Source: Engraulis encrasicolus
Taxonomy: Eukaryota; Chordata; Actinopteri; Clupeiformes; Engraulidae
Assembly: GCF_034702125.1 (NCBI RefSeq)
Contig: NC_085866.1
Span: 18,300,815 to 18,364,814 of the forward strand
Direction of reading: 5' to 3'
Length of the DNA: 64,000 nucleotides
Shown here piece after piece: positions 25,201-37,335 of the stretch. A program made the position numbers and the translations under genes. Under the pieces are notes generated by a model that saw nothing but the letters and a program-made list of their open reading frames with translations, was not told the DNA's origin and did no database searches. Every line of letters begins with the position of its first letter. Position 1 is the stretch's first letter.

Positions 25201-25692
25201 CGTCGACAGTTTCGAACTAGCTCTATGCCTGAGCAAGACAGTGGACCACACCAAGAAGACATTTAGCTAGGCATGCTGACACTCTGAGATCAACATTGTC
25301 TCAGTCGCAGCTGATGAGGAAACTTTCATGCTAGCATAGCAAAACACACTGCAATGGAGCCTAGCATTACATTTACGTCCTATAGATTCACTTTACATCA
25401 TATACTGAGTTTAAATATTGTGAGTTACTCAAGTTCAAACTTTGGTGAGAACGAGAAGACACCTAAATAGACTAATGTAAACAGGTATGAGAGAGTAACT
25501 CACCTCTTCGTACGGGTTGACCTCTGCGTGTCCATGGCTATCTTTGTCATGCACATCAGTGACTGCAGTAGCCCCGGCTGCACTCGATCGTGACGACTGA
25601 GACACAAAGCGAGCGCCATGCATTGGACTCAAACGCATTTGATACAGCGAGGGCCATATCTTAGTCAATCGTGATGCCATCCTGGAGGCCAT
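22295..25692 (-). CDS. ndufb11: NADH:ubiquinone oxidoreductase subunit B11 (complex I, ESSS)
   Basis: Three minus-strand exons (25504-25692, 24974-25104 and 22295-22424) join in phase to give about 149 residues. The N-terminus is basic and Ser/Ala-rich, as in a mitochondrial targeting presequence. The middle exon has [10 protein letters not shown], then WNMKL, then one transmembrane helix ([20 protein letters not shown]). The last exon has the family signature ARREAERLV and GLPIM, then YYDPSKIVL and an acidic tail. It is a single-pass supernumerary subunit of the inner-membrane arm of complex I, with no catalytic residues of its own. Two in-frame ATGs (25692 and 25680) both precede the presequence, and the first is used here. 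Confidence 0.92.
22624..22737. repeat. Near-perfect 30 bp inverted repeat (hairpin)
   Basis: GTCCGCTACAACCAGGATTTTTTGCTCCCA is mirrored about 50 bp later by its complement, with one or no mismatch. The loop holds GACGTTTCGGGTAGAAACTCTTC. It lies in the ndufb11 second intron and looks like a MITE or part of one. Confidence 0.75.
23616..24040 (-). mobile_element. tRNA-derived SINE, interrupted copy
   Basis: The minus-strand tail (GACACAGCACTCCACAGCACACTGCACACAACAAAATTGC) lies at about 23618-23680. The tRNA-like head with a B box (complement of TCGAACCGGCAACC) is at about 23905-24035. The region between is about 220 bp and does not match the consensus middle seen in the copies at 44128 and 62884, so it has been replaced or interrupted. 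Confidence 0.65.
24390..24735 (+). pseudogene. Tc1-like transposon remnant
   Basis: It contains CATGGTAGTTATTGTTTCATGGTTTGGGG, then GGCCAATTTTCCCCAGCGACGTGAAAGACTC, and ends TTTCTTTTTCACATGGGGTCATGTAGG. These phrases match the 3' half of fish Tc1-like elements. The reading frame is broken. It lies in the ndufb11 intron between 22425 and 24973. Confidence 0.5.
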
Positions 25693-25740
25693 CGTCTAGA
25701 AATCCCCCGTCTCTCTCCTCTCTCGCACTGCTCCTTATAT

Positions 25741-25749
25741 CACTTCCGG
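25741..25749 (-). promoter_or_regulatory. Candidate ETS/GABP (NRF-2) site upstream of ndufb11
   Basis: CACTTCCGG lies about 50 bp upstream of the ndufb11 ATG, next to a pyrimidine-rich leader. GABP sites near the start are established in many promoters of respiratory-chain genes. Function here is inferred from position. Confidence 0.4.
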
Positions 25750-26039
25750 TGTAAATAACATGAACAGGAAGAGAAACCTACCACAGAAAGAGAAGGCTCA
25801 CTGACTGAAGTTGGCCGTGATCGCCAACTAGATGCAGTACCACCCAGACAGAGTCCACAAGTGAAGCTGAAGGTTTCAATGCTAAAATGTCAAAGCTGCC
25901 TAAAATAATAGGCCTAGTTTTAGTAGCCTGATTGCATACTTTTTTGACCCGAAATATTACCATCGAATTCGAAACTAATTTGGGTTGGGTAGCCTACTTT
26001 TTGCACCTTTTGAACATAAGATAGCAATGGCTAATTGGA

Positions 26040-26150
26040 GATGGGCTTTAGATCAGATGGTTGCAGGTTCGAATCCCATCCTTCAACCTTCTCACTCCAT
26101 GGCCGAAGTGCTTGCCCAGTCCAGTTGCTGTGCCATCCAGCCCTCTTGAC
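26040..26150 (+). mobile_element. Possible SINE fragment with tRNA-like B box
   Basis: GGTTGCAGGTTCGAATCCCATCC resembles a tRNA T-arm/B box, and the following GCCCAGTCCAGTTGCTGTGCC is non-tRNA. A convincing A box and ends are missing. Confidence 0.4.
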
Positions 26151-28488
26151 CACTGATTCTTACGCTCCTGAAATACATTTGTGTAGGCCTAGATACCGTG
26201 CTACAGTTTAATTGGTGACAGCTGTGGTGGTTGTTAAAGTGCAGGTGCAGAAGAGAGATTTAACAAGACAGAATAGTCTTTTAAACATATAACTATTTAT
26301 TTTTCATCTTAGTGCTAGTAGGCCAGTGATGAACATTCTTTAAAGCCTTCTAGCATATATATTTGCAGGTTAAGGCCTAGACTCCAATCCATAGCCTATA
26401 AAAAGTCTCATGGCCCCTGAATTTTACTTTCAACATTTGAGCCAGATCGGACTTGGTATTGTCATTGTGGAATATGTCGCAAGGAAAGAATAAATGGGCC
26501 CACTGATGGAACAGGTCCACCCACTCGCAGTCCACCCACTTCTCCTGAGGTGAGATTTAAAAAATAAAAATTCTGTCCGTTTGAATACAAAAAAGGGGTT
26601 GACATGATAAGTTTCCTAATTTATTGATGACCTCAGAAATCGTGTACTACCACTTAAAAAATCCCCATTACACCACTGGACAAGACATGGATGGACCTTT
26701 GAATTGTCCTTTTGTGACATATCCAATAAAATGACTATGTATCTTCAATGACGTCTTATCATGAGGCCACAAGCACAAGGAGAGGATGGGAGAATAGATA
26801 TTGAGCCTAGCTGTGTCATTTAGTTGAATGAAAGGTACTGAGGAACCAGAATTGATATTCTTCATGTTGGTTGCTACAATCAGAGGAGTAAAAATAGTGG
26901 GAGAGAGTAGTCTGAATTGGGTTCTTATTGTTGAGCATGTAACTTTGTGTTTATTTGCATTTAGGAGCTCCATGGATTGTTCTCAAAGCATAGATGTGGT
27001 AGCAGATCTACTGTGAGTAGGAAAAACAAAAAAGTGAGGGGCGAATGATCTGAATTCACAGTCTGTTCAGCAACCCTATAATAGAAAAGCTTTGGGAGAG
27101 AGTAGTCTGAATTGGGTTCTGGAGCATTGTCCCACCTCATCCATTGCACTCATTTGCCAGCCGTGAGCTCTTCCAAGCCTGTGAGATCACATCCATCAGC
27201 TGTGCTGGTAAGTCACACTAGCAGACTTCTCCTGTGACTGCATCTCACTGTGGCCCAAGTGTCTGTTCACCCACTCTCCTTTGGCAGGAGATGCTCTGCA
27301 AGGGCATCCAATGGCTCTTGTTTCAGACCTTCCCCAAGGTGTAGAGTGGAGTGACAGGGCACTCAGCTTGTCACCTCTACAATGAGCTTCTCCCACAGGT
27401 GTGGATGGAGGAGGGGAAAGAGTTAAATACCCTCTTCTGCATCAGGTGGACCTCAGTCATGGTGGCAGACATCAATCAACAGGAGTGTCTTTCTTTAGCT
27501 GACACTGATAAGCCACTCCCTTCTCGTTCAGATAATGAGTCCTAAATTAGTTCTGGACAATAGCTAGTAAAATGCTATCATCCAATATCTGGGCTAGTAA
27601 CAATAGGCCTAGTGTAGTTGAAGAATTTAAATTTTACTAAATAAAAACAAACACGGAGGTCTATGCCTTTTGATGGCTAATTTGTGTTTTCCATTTTACG
27701 CTGAATATGTTCTTATGGCCGAAGGGAGGCCAAACATTTCCTATACAGCCTACCTTTACATATTTTCAAACAGCATCATGTTCAATCATGTATCAATCTG
27801 TTGAACAGATTCCAAAGACGGAATGCTGCAACATTTTCCCACTAGGCGAAGTTCTGAATTCACAGGATGATCAACAGGTAGCAATTTTTGTATTGGAACA
27901 TCAGTAGAATAGAAAAGTTGTGGGAGAGAGTATCTGATTTGGGTTGTGGAGCATTGTCCCACCTCATCCATTGCACACATTTGCCAGCCGTGAGCTCTTC
28001 CAAGCCTGTGAGATCACATCCATCAGCTGTGCTGGTAAGTCACACTAGCAGACTTCTCCTGTGACTGCATCTCACTGTGGCCCAAGTGTCTGTTCACCCA
28101 CTCTCCTTCCTTCCTTCCTCTGCAAGGGCATTCAGTGGCACTTGTCTCAGACCTTCCCCAAGGTGAAGGGTGGAGTGACAGGGCACTCAGTTAGTCACCT
28201 TTACAATGAGCTTCTCCCACAGGTCCAGATTGAGGAGAGGAAAGAGTTAAAGGGGCATTCCACCGGTGGAGACATGAATATGTTACTGAAAGTGGGTCAT
28301 ATTTATAGTAGAATAGTAACATACATTTCTAATTTGGTGCCTTCTTGGCCAAGAAAAGGCAGAAAATGACTTTTTAGTGCTTGTGGATTTGTGACAACAA
28401 TCCCCATAATGCACTGCAATGCTCAAATTCCACAGGCCACACCCAGTTATTTGGGACTCTATGCATCATCCCTCCCTCAGCTTGCAGG

Positions 28489-28681
28489 CAGTGTTGCCAG
28501 ATTGGGCTGTTTCCCACCCAATTGGGCTGCTTAGGATGGTCGTGTGCAGGTAAAAATGGCATTTAGCAGAAAAACCCGCCCAATTTTAGCCATAGAAATC
28601 AATAGAATTAGGCGGGATTTTGAGCTTCTGGTTTTGAGCATTTTTTAGGCTGGAAATCATCAGCCTCATCTGGCAACCCTG
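28489..28681. mobile_element. hAT-like MITE with perfect 8 bp target duplication
   Basis: A 193 bp element starts CAGTGTTGCCAGA and ends TCTGGCAACCCTG. It is flanked by CTTGCAGG on both sides (28481-28488 and 28682-28689). An 8 bp duplication and CAG...CTG ends fit hAT. It is nested inside the piggyBac-like element. Confidence 0.85.
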
Positions 28682-29214
28682 CTTGCAGGTGCATCACAGT
28701 GGGACAGACATCACTGGAAAGGAGAAGCTGGAGCACACTGCAGTTTAGTTTTCAAGACTTTATTTTGTGCACACACGCGACCAACGTTTCTGTGTTGCTA
28801 CACCTTCTTCAGAGTCAAATGATAGCAAGAGAGAGACACACATTTCAAGACTTGACATTCACAGGTGATCCTACTTGGTTTGGCTAAATTGGTCTCATCT
28901 AATTGCAGGTAATTGACCCCACCCCTCAATAGCAGGACAAGATTGCAGACAATTAGACAGAGAGGCTTCGTAGAAAGGCATTTTGGATTCATACTCTAAA
29001 TTCAGTGGAGCCTCAGGGCATAAATGAGGAACACAATATGTCTTGCTCTCTGTAACAAATTGTTCCAGCATCGTGGCTGTGGTCTTGTAATAATTGTAGC
29101 TGTGGTTTTATTGACAATGATCTTTGTGTATTGTTTTTTTCACTTTTTTTATTTTGTTTTGGGAAGCTGGGAAGTTTCTACGAAGTTGTAAAATTCAATT
29201 TTTACCCGCAGACG

Positions 29215-29269
29215 GCCATCCTAAGCAGTCCAATTGGGTGGGAAACAGCCCAATCTGGCAACACTGCTT
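29215..29269 (-). mobile_element. Terminal fragment of the same hAT-like MITE, inverted
   Basis: The end sequence (CAATTGGGTGGGAAACAGCCCAATCTGGCAACACTG) matches the start of the 28489 element in reverse complement. Only this end is present. Confidence 0.7.
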
Positions 29270-30015
29270 ACTGGAGCCTCAATGCCAGTGATTTCAAAAG
29301 CACTGGGACACTGATCTGTGATAGGTCTGTTAGAGCATTAGGTCCAACCCCCTATGGGCGGGGTTGAAAAGGTGGGAAAAAGGCTTGTAGTCTCAACAGA
29401 AATCCACCTCTCTTACACTTCCTCTGTCGATGATGCAAAATGACCATTTTTACATCATTGACAGAGGAAGTGTTAAGAGATGAATGCAGATTTCTCCTAT
29501 CTCAGGGGGAATTGAGAGATTTTTGCAAGACCATTCAAAAGTATGACTGGGTGTCTAGCAATGGAAAGCCTAATGCAAAATGGATGGAGTGTACCTTTAA
29601 ATACCCTCTTCTGCATCAGGTGGACCTCAGTCATGGTGGCACACATCAATCAACAGGTGTGTCTTTCTTTAGCTGACACTGATAAGCCACTCCCTTCTCG
29701 TTCAGATAATGAGTCCTAAATTAGTTCTGGACAATAGCTAGTAAAATGCTATCATCCAATATCTGGGCTAGTAACAATAGGCCTAGTGTAGTTGAAGAAT
29801 TTAAATTTTACTAAATAAAAACAAACACGGAGGTCTATACCCTACGATGGCTAATTTGTGTATTCCATTTTACGTTGAATATGTTCTCATGGCCGAAGGG
29901 AGGCCAAACATTTCCTATACGGAATGCTGCATTTTCCCACTAGGTGGAGTTCTGAATTCACAGGCTGATCAGCAGGTAGCAATTTTTAGATGCGTCCCAG
30001 CATCTCTATAAGAGG

Positions 30016-30056
30016 GTCTGTCCGTCCGTCCGTCCGTCCGTCCGTCCGTCCGTCCG
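30016..30056. repeat. (GTCC)n / (TCCG)n microsatellite
   Basis: About ten perfect tetranucleotide units. Confidence 0.95.
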
Positions 30057-31642
30057 CCTTCAATTGTGTCTGAAACGCTTTTGTGTCTGAAACGCTTTCT
30101 TTAAATTGTTCCTTCCTGTGGCCACAGGGCGGCAGACTTGCCATTTTGGACCGGAGCGAATGCGTGCAAGCATAGCCTTTCCAAAGTAGCCTAGCCACAG
30201 GCTAACTGACAAACGTGAGGCCAACAACTCAGCCGATCGTGATGTACGCCACAAATAGACCAATCGACCTCATATTTAGACACTACAATGTTGATTTCTG
30301 CCTTCGATTTTCATCAGTTAAGAAATCTAGCGTCGGATTGACACATTATTAAGGTAGTAAAGCGAGTTGCCGCCATGTTTGTTTTCCAGAATCACTCGGC
30401 GGGTAGAGAGCTCACGTGCAGCATTCTGGGTAATTGAGTTTCACTGCTTTGTGCCTTGACGGTGAAGCTGGTATTGAAAAAAAGTCCATAAGCGCATGAT
30501 TCACCCAAACGGTTTTATTTATTTATTATTTGTCGATGTTTAGATTCTTTCCCACATGCACATACTGCTGAAATGGCGTGATACTAAAGGTTGTTAGGCC
30601 TAATAAATGTCTGGTAATTTGTAACGTTCACTTCATCTAGGCTATGTGAAATTTCAAATCATAGCCTATGGTTCTTTTCCAAATCCAAGAATGATGATAA
30701 GCTTATTATACCCTAAACTGCAAAAAAATAAAGCCATGTCTCGCCATTTTGCTGCCTTGCTGCCTGCCACAATATTTGGAGTGTCCATGATGACCAATAA
30801 ACAAAAAGTACATCCTCGGGGGGCGTTGACAGAGGAGGCCAGGGGGGCGTTTGGGGGGGAAAATGGCATAGTTGGAACTGGCATAGAGGGACGCATCTGT
30901 TGTCCGCCTGTCGGCCTTGTTGTATTGGAACATCAGTAGAATAGAACAGTTATGGGAGAGAGTAGTCTGAATTGGGTTCTGGAGCATTGTCCCACCTCAT
31001 CCATTGCACTCATTCGCCAGCCGTGAGCTCTTCCAAGCCTGTGAGATCACATCCATCAGCTGTGCTGGTAAGTCACACTAGCAGACTTCTCCTGTGACTG
31101 CATCTCACTGTGGCCCAATTGTCTGTTCACTTTCCTTTGACAGGAAAATTGGGTTCTGGAGCATTGCCCCAGTATATAACCAGTTTACTTTATGCTCACT
31201 CATCTGCAGGCAGGCCATCTTATTGTTGAGCATGTCACTTTATGTTTATTTGCATTTAGGAGCTTTGTGGATTGTTCTCAACTAGATTTGGTAGCAGATC
31301 TACTGTGACTAGGAAAAACAAAAAAGTGAGGGGCGAATGATCTGAATTCACAGTCTGTTCAGCAACCCTATAGAAAATAGAAAAGCTTTGGGAGAGAGTA
31401 GTCTGAATTGGGTTCTGGAGCATTGTCCCACCTCATCCATTGCACTCATTTGCCAGCTGTGAGCTCTTCCAAGCCTGTGAGATCATCCATCAGCTGTGCT
31501 GTTAAGTCACACTAGCAGACTTCTCTTGTGACTGCATCTCACTGTGGCCCAAGTGTCTGTTCACCCACTCTCTTTTGGCAGGAGATGCTCTGCAAGGGCA
31601 TTCAGTGGCTCTTGTCTCAGACCTTCCCCAAGGTGTAGAGTG

Positions 31643-32327
31643 TAGTGATGGCAGTCTGGCACAAGCGCGCCGGAACGTGTTTCAAACCATCAACTGTGAA
31701 AACCATTAAACCACTGTTCCGAAGTTTGCTTCAGTACGGAAAAACCACGTGATATATGACGTATGAAACAGTAAACTGGTTCAGTTTTCCGAAAGAAGCT
31801 GCAGTGTTTCGCGCTGCCACACGAACCAGCAGGCGCGCGCAGAGCCGTCTGCCAGGCTGCAGTGGAGAGAATAGATATTGACTGCCATTAGGCCTATAAG
31901 TCCCACTTGATAGACAAGTAGACAACATCTTCATACGTTATGAACACAACAAGGAGAAGACATTAATGTTCAGCAACATTTTATTCTGATCGCCCAAAAA
32001 ATAGCCTAATAATAAATTAATAAATAAATAAATGTGGCATCGTAGCCTTTGTAATGTCGTCTACCTCAACTGCCTCACCAGTAGCCCAAAATGTCAAATG
32101 TCTGGAAGTTAGTGTGCAAAAGTATGAGAGCAGTCCAATATTGGGGGTAATGTCGCAGATTATGAGGGCACAACATCTCATCTTATCGAATTGAGCCCGT
32201 TTAATTGCAAACATGACTTTTCACCAGGAGAGGGCCCTGTTACTGAAGCTTCAAGTACTAACCCATTTTTTTAAGCAATGTGCCTAATGGTTCAGAGCTT
32301 CAACAAAGCTTCATTGGCCCATCACTA
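31643..32327. mobile_element. hAT-like element inserted in a cassette
   Basis: The 685 bp insertion starts TAGTGATGG and ends CCATCACTA. It is flanked by GTAGAGTG (31635-31642) and GCAGAGTG (32328-32335), an 8 bp duplication with one mismatch. It interrupts the region after block B of the fifth cassette. No transposase ORF is visible. Confidence 0.8.
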
Positions 32328-32488
32328 GCAGAGTGGAGTGACAGGGCACTCAGCTAGTCACCTCTACAATGAGCTTCTCCCACAGGTACATGTGGAGGAG
32401 AGGAAAGACTTATATACCCTCTTCTGCATCAAGTGGACCTCAGTCATGGTGGCAGACATCAATCAACAGGTGTGTCTTTCTAATAGTG

Positions 32489-32727
32489 CCCCAAAAGTTG
32501 TTGTGTAATTATTTTCTCCATGGAGGCAGGTCGTCAGTGGAACGTGAGGCCACAAGCAAAGGTCAAGGATGGGAGTGTGCATATTAGAAAGAACCTAGAG
32601 GTCCCTTTCAATATCTAACCTCCTGTCCTCTGCTTATACTTGTGGCCTTGTGTTTGGGTGATGCATCGCCTCCATGAAGAAAACAGTAAAGTTTCCCTAT
32701 AGACACAACTGTTGGGGGGCTTTTACG
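32489..32727. mobile_element. Foldback MITE, copy 1
   Basis: It starts GTGCCCCAAAAGTTG and ends CAACTGTTGGGGGGC, and almost the whole length is self-complementary (CTCCATGGAGGC / GCCTCCATG and AGGCCACAAG / CTTGTGGCCTT). A near-identical copy is at 35094-35345, which has TA at both borders, a Tc1/mariner-type duplication. Confidence 0.65.
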
Positions 32728-35093
32728 TACTGACCTCCCAATTGCAAATGAGAAAATGACCTTTGAATTGTGCTTTTGCGACATGTACAGTAAAATGTCT
32801 AATACCCCATCTTCAATGACGTCTTGCATATAGGCCACAAGTTCAAGGAGAGGATGGGAGAATAGATATTGAACGGGAGCCTAGCTGTGTCATTTAGTTG
32901 AATGAAAGATAATGAGGAACCAGAATTTATATTCTTTTGTTGGTTGCTACAATCAGAGGAGTAAAAATAGTGGGAGAGAGTAGTCTGAATTGGGTTCTGG
33001 AGCATTGTCCCACCTCATCCATTGCACTCATTCGCCAGCCGTGAGCTCTTCCAAGCCTGTGAGATCACATCCATCAGCTGTGCTGGTAAGTCACACTAGC
33101 AGACTTCTCCTGTGACTGCATCTCACTGTGGCCCAAGTGTCTGTTCACCCACTCTTCTTTGGCAGGAGATGCTCTGCAAGGGCATTCAGTGGCTCTTGTC
33201 TCAGACCCTCCCCAAGGTGTAGAGAGGAGTGACAGGGCACTCAGTTAGTCACCTCTACAATGAGCTTCTCCCATAGGTGCAGATGGAGGAGAGCAAATAC
33301 TTAAATACCCTCTTCTGCATCAGGTGGACCTCAGCCATGGTGGCAGACATCAATCAACAGGTGTGTCATGTCTTCAGGTGATACTGATAAGCCACTCCCT
33401 TCTCATTTACATAGTGAGTCCTTAATTAGTTCTGGACAATAACTAGTAAAATGCTATCATCCAATATCTGGGCTAGTAACAATAGGCCTATGTGTAGTTG
33501 AAGAATTTAAATTTTACTAAATAAAAACGAACACGGAGGTCTTTGCCTTTTGATGGCTAGTTTGTGTTTTCCATTTTACACTGAATTTGTTCTTATGTTC
33601 CGAAGGGAGGCCAGACATTTCCTATACAGCCTACCTTTACATATTTTCAAACAGCATCATGTTCAATCATGTATCAATCTGTTGAACAGATTCCCAAAAC
33701 GGAATGCTGCATTTTCCCACTAGGTGGAGTTCTGAATTCACAGGATGATCAACAGGTAGCAATTTTTGTATTGGAACATCAGTAGAATAGAACAGTTGTG
33801 GGAGAGAGCAGTCTGAATTGGGATCTGGAGCATTGTCCCACCTCATCCATTGCACTCATTTGCCAGCCGTGAGCTCTTCCAAGCCTGTGAGATCACATCC
33901 ATCAGCTGTGCTGGTAAGTCACACTAGCAGACTTCTCCTGTGACTGCATCTCACTGTGGCCCAAGTGTCTGTTCACCCACTCTCCTTTGGCAGGAGATGC
34001 TCTGCAAGGGCATTCAGTGGCTCTTGTCTCAGACCTTCCCCAAGGTGTAGAGTGGAGTGACAGGGCACAGAGCTAGTCACCTCTACAATGAGCTTCTCCC
34101 TCAGGTGAAGGTGGAGGAGGGGAAAGAGTTAAATACCCTTTTCTGCATCAGGTGGACCTCAGTAATGGTGGCAGACATCAATCAACAGGTGTGTCTTGTC
34201 TTCAGGTGATACTGATAAGTCACTCCCTTCTCGTTTACATGAGATATAAAAGATTTAAAAAAAAAGTGATATATCCAACATCCATATATGTAGCCTAGTT
34301 GATGAATCCACTTATGTGTATTCCATGTTACATTGAGTATATTTCTTATAACAATACAATATATACGTTTTGTATTTATAAAGCACAGTATCACAACTGT
34401 TAACTTAACTCAAAGTGCTTTCAAAATACACATACACATTCCCTCATTCACACACCAGCTCTGAAGGCTGCCTTACAACGCCAACTGTCCAGGTTATGGT
34501 AGTATGGAGCGCAATCCTTTTACATACAGCTCAGCTTGACATATTTTCAACCAGCATCATGTTCAATCATGAACGTAAAGAGTTGTTTTCTGTTGGACAG
34601 ATTCCCAAGACGATGCTTCAACATTTTCCCACTAGATGGAGTTCCAGGGTCTGACCTCTGAGTAATACAAAGCATTTGTGATATTGCAAAAAAAAACAAA
34701 AAACAAATCTTAGAGTAGTCTGAATTCTGTTCTGGAGCATTGTCCCACGTCATCCATTGCACTCATATGCCAGCTGTGACCTCTTACAAGCCTGTGGCAT
34801 CACATTACATTGAGAGTCAATGGCAGCTCAGGGTTTGTGCTGCTATGCATTCCCACAGGGGGAAGCTCCAGAGTGTCTGCTGTGAGCAAAGCACTTCTTA
34901 TGAGACTGGGATCTTTCTAATATCCTAACTCATGTCCTCTCTTGCTCCATTGCCTGTTTGTGGCCTTGTGATGATGACACTGTGATGTGATGTGATGACA
35001 CTGACGAGAGAAGTGCAATTCAATATCTTGCAAAAGTGCAAGGCTAAAGTAATTTTATCAATTGCATTGGGGGTGGGGAATGAAAAATAGTGC

Positions 35094-35345
35094 CCCAAAA
35101 GTTGTGGCCAGGCTGACAGCCGGGAAACTTCATTGTTTTCTCCATGGAGGCAGGTCGTCAGTGGAACGTGAGGCCACAAGCAAAGGTCAAGGATGGGAGT
35201 GTGCATATTAGAAAGAACCTAGAGGTCCCTTTCAATATCTAACCTCCTGTCCTCTGCTTATACTTGTGGCCTTGTGTTTGGGTGATGCATCGCCTCCATG
35301 AAGAAAACAGTAAAGTTTCCCTAGGCACAACAACTTTTGGGGGGC
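35094..35345. mobile_element. Foldback MITE, copy 2
   Basis: It is the same family as 32489-32727 and keeps fuller ends (GTGCCCCAAAAGTTGTGGCC and CAACAACTTTTGGGGGGC) flanked by TA. Part of its arm sequence (AGGCCACAAG...GGATGGGAG) also recurs at the start of several cassettes. Confidence 0.65.
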
Positions 35346-35752
35346 TAATACAAACTTGACCTCCCAATTGCAAATGAGAAAATGACCTTTGAATTGTCCT
35401 TTTGCGACATATCCAATAAAATGTCTATGTATCTTCAATGACGTCTTGCATCAGAAGGCCACAAACACAAGGAGAGGATGGGAGAATAGATATTGAATGG
35501 GAGACTAGTTGTGTCATTTAGTTGAATGAAAGATAATGAGGAACCAGAATTGATATTCTTTTTGTTGGTTGCTACAATCAGAGGAGTAAAAATAGTGGGA
35601 GAGAGTAGTCTGAATTGGGTTCTGGAGCATTGTCCCACCTCATCCATTGCACTCATTTGCCAGCCGTGAGCTCTTCCAAGCCTGTGAGATCACATCCATC
35701 AGCTGTGCTGTTAAGTCACACTAGCAGACTTCTCCTGTGACTGCATCTCAAT

Positions 35753-36007
35753 GTGGCCCAAGTGTCTGTTCACCCACTCTCCTTTTGGCAGGAGATGCTC
35801 TGCAAGGGCATTCAGTGGCTCTTGTCTCAGACCTTCCCCAAGGTGTGGAAAGGAGTGACAGTGCACTCAGCTAGTCACCTCTACAATGAGCTTCTCCCAC
35901 AGGTGAAGGTGGAGGAGAGGAAAGAGTTAAATACCCTCTTCTGCATCAGGTGGACCTCAGTCATGGTGGCAGACATCAATCAACAGGTGTGTCATGTCTT
36001 CAGGTGA
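35753..36007 (+). pseudogene. Longest open copy of the cassette, function unknown
   Basis: This copy stays open from block B straight through to the end of block C (85 codons). Other copies carry a TAG where block B ends. The reading includes FPKVWKGVTV, then HLYNELLPQ, then ELNTLFCIRWTSVMVADINQQ. The frame starts at a random ATG, and no complete gene can be built. The B and C blocks could be one exon of an amplified gene. I do not recognise the family, and no domain, signal peptide or membrane segment is apparent. Confidence 0.35.
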
Positions 36008-37335
36008 TACTGATAAGCCACTCCCTTCTCATTTACATAGTGAGTCCTAAATTAGTTCTGGACAATAGATAGTAAAATGCTATCATCCAATATCTGGGCT
36101 AGTAACAATAGACCTATGTGTAGTTGAAGAATTTAAATTTTACTAAATAAAAACGAACACGGAGGTCTATGCCTTTTGATGGCTATTTTGTGTTTTCCAT
36201 TTTACGCTGAATATGTTCTTATGGCCGAAGGGAGGCCAAACATTTCCTATACAGCCTACCTTTACATATTTTCAAACAGTATCATGTTCAATCATGTATC
36301 AATCTGTTGAGCAGATTCCCAAGACGGAATGCTGCAACATTTCCCCACTAGGTGGAGTTCTGAATTGACAGGCTGATCAACAGGTAGCAATTTTTGTATT
36401 GGAACATCAGTAGAATAGAACAGTTATGGGAGAGAGTAGTCTGAATTGGGTTCTGGAGCATTGTCCCACCTCATCCATTGCACTCATTTGCCAGCCGTGA
36501 GCTCTTCCAAGCCTGTGAGATCACATCCATCAGCTGTGCTGGTTAAGTCACACTAGCAGACTTCTCCTGTGACTGCATCTCACTGTGGCCCAAGTGTCTG
36601 TTCACCCACTCTCCTTTGACAGGAGAATTGGGTTCTGGAGCATTGCCCCAGTATATAACCAGTTTACTTTATGCTCATTCATCTGAAGAGAGGGCTTCTT
36701 ATTGTTGAGCATGTAACTTTATGTTTATTTGCATTTGGGAGCTTTGTGGATTGTTCTCAAAGTAACTAGATTTGGTAGCAGATCTACTGTGACTAGGAAA
36801 AACAAAAAAGTGAGGGGCGAATGATCTGAATTCACAGTCTGTTCAGCAACCCTATAGAAAATAGAAAAGCTTTGGGAGAGAGTAGTCTGAATTGGGTTCT
36901 GGAGCATTGTCCCACCTCATCCATTGCACTCATTTGCCAGCCGTGAGCTCTTCCAAGCCTGTGAGATCACATCCATCAGCTGTGCTGGTAAGTCACACTA
37001 GCAGACTTCTCCTGTGACTGCATCTCACTGTGGCCCAAGTGTCTGTTCACCCACTCTCCTTTGGCAGGAGATGCTCTGCAAGGGCATTCAGTGGCTCTTG
37101 TCTCAGACCTTCCCCAAGGTGTAGAGAGGAGTGACAGGGCACTCAGTTAGTCACCTCTACAATGAGCTTCTCCCACAGGTGTAGATGGAGGAGAGCAAAT
37201 ACTTAAATACCCTCTTCTGCATCAGGTGGACCTCAGCCATGGTGGCAGACATCAATCAACAGGTGTGTCATGTCTTCAGGTGATACTGATTATCCACTCC
37301 CTCCTCATTTACATAATGACTCTCAATTCACTCAC

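Larger units (their letters stand above)
28251..29596. mobile_element. piggyBac-like non-autonomous element, TTAA target
   Basis: A 1346 bp insertion inside block C of a cassette. It begins AGGGGCATTCCA and ends TGGAGTGTACCT as imperfect terminal inverted repeats. It is flanked by TTAA on both sides (28247-28250 and 29597-29600). Other cassette copies read straight through GAGTTAAATACC, which gives the empty site. No transposase ORF was seen. A small hAT-like element is nested inside, and a fragment of the same family lies inverted near 29215-29269. Confidence 0.8.
26690..37335 (+). repeat. Array of about eleven copies of an exon-like cassette
   Basis: All copies point the same way. Block A (AGTCTGAATTGGGTTCTGGAGC...CAGCTGTGCTGGTAAGT) starts near 26908 (partial), 27105, 27930, 30962, 31399, 32981, 33810, 34704 (diverged), 35608, 36438 and 36886. 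Block A ends in a consensus-like donor, GGTAAGT. Block B follows a pyrimidine-AG acceptor-like site (near 27288, 31582, 33165, 33994, 35792 and 37068, with a variant near 28117). It can read EMLCKGIQWLLSQTFPK. Block C (near 27399, 32385, 33277, 34104, 35902 and 37178) can read ELNTLFCIRWTSVMVAD. Some copies have stops between B and C, and others are split by transposons. Downstream AT-rich units also recur (near 27585, 29755, 33460 and 36080). I do not recognise the protein, so this is either an amplified gene fragment or a repeat family with splice-like ends. Confidence 0.8.

Noticed and set aside
30016..30056. CRISPR-like or regulatory tandem repeat
   Set aside because: It is a simple tetranucleotide microsatellite with no spacers.
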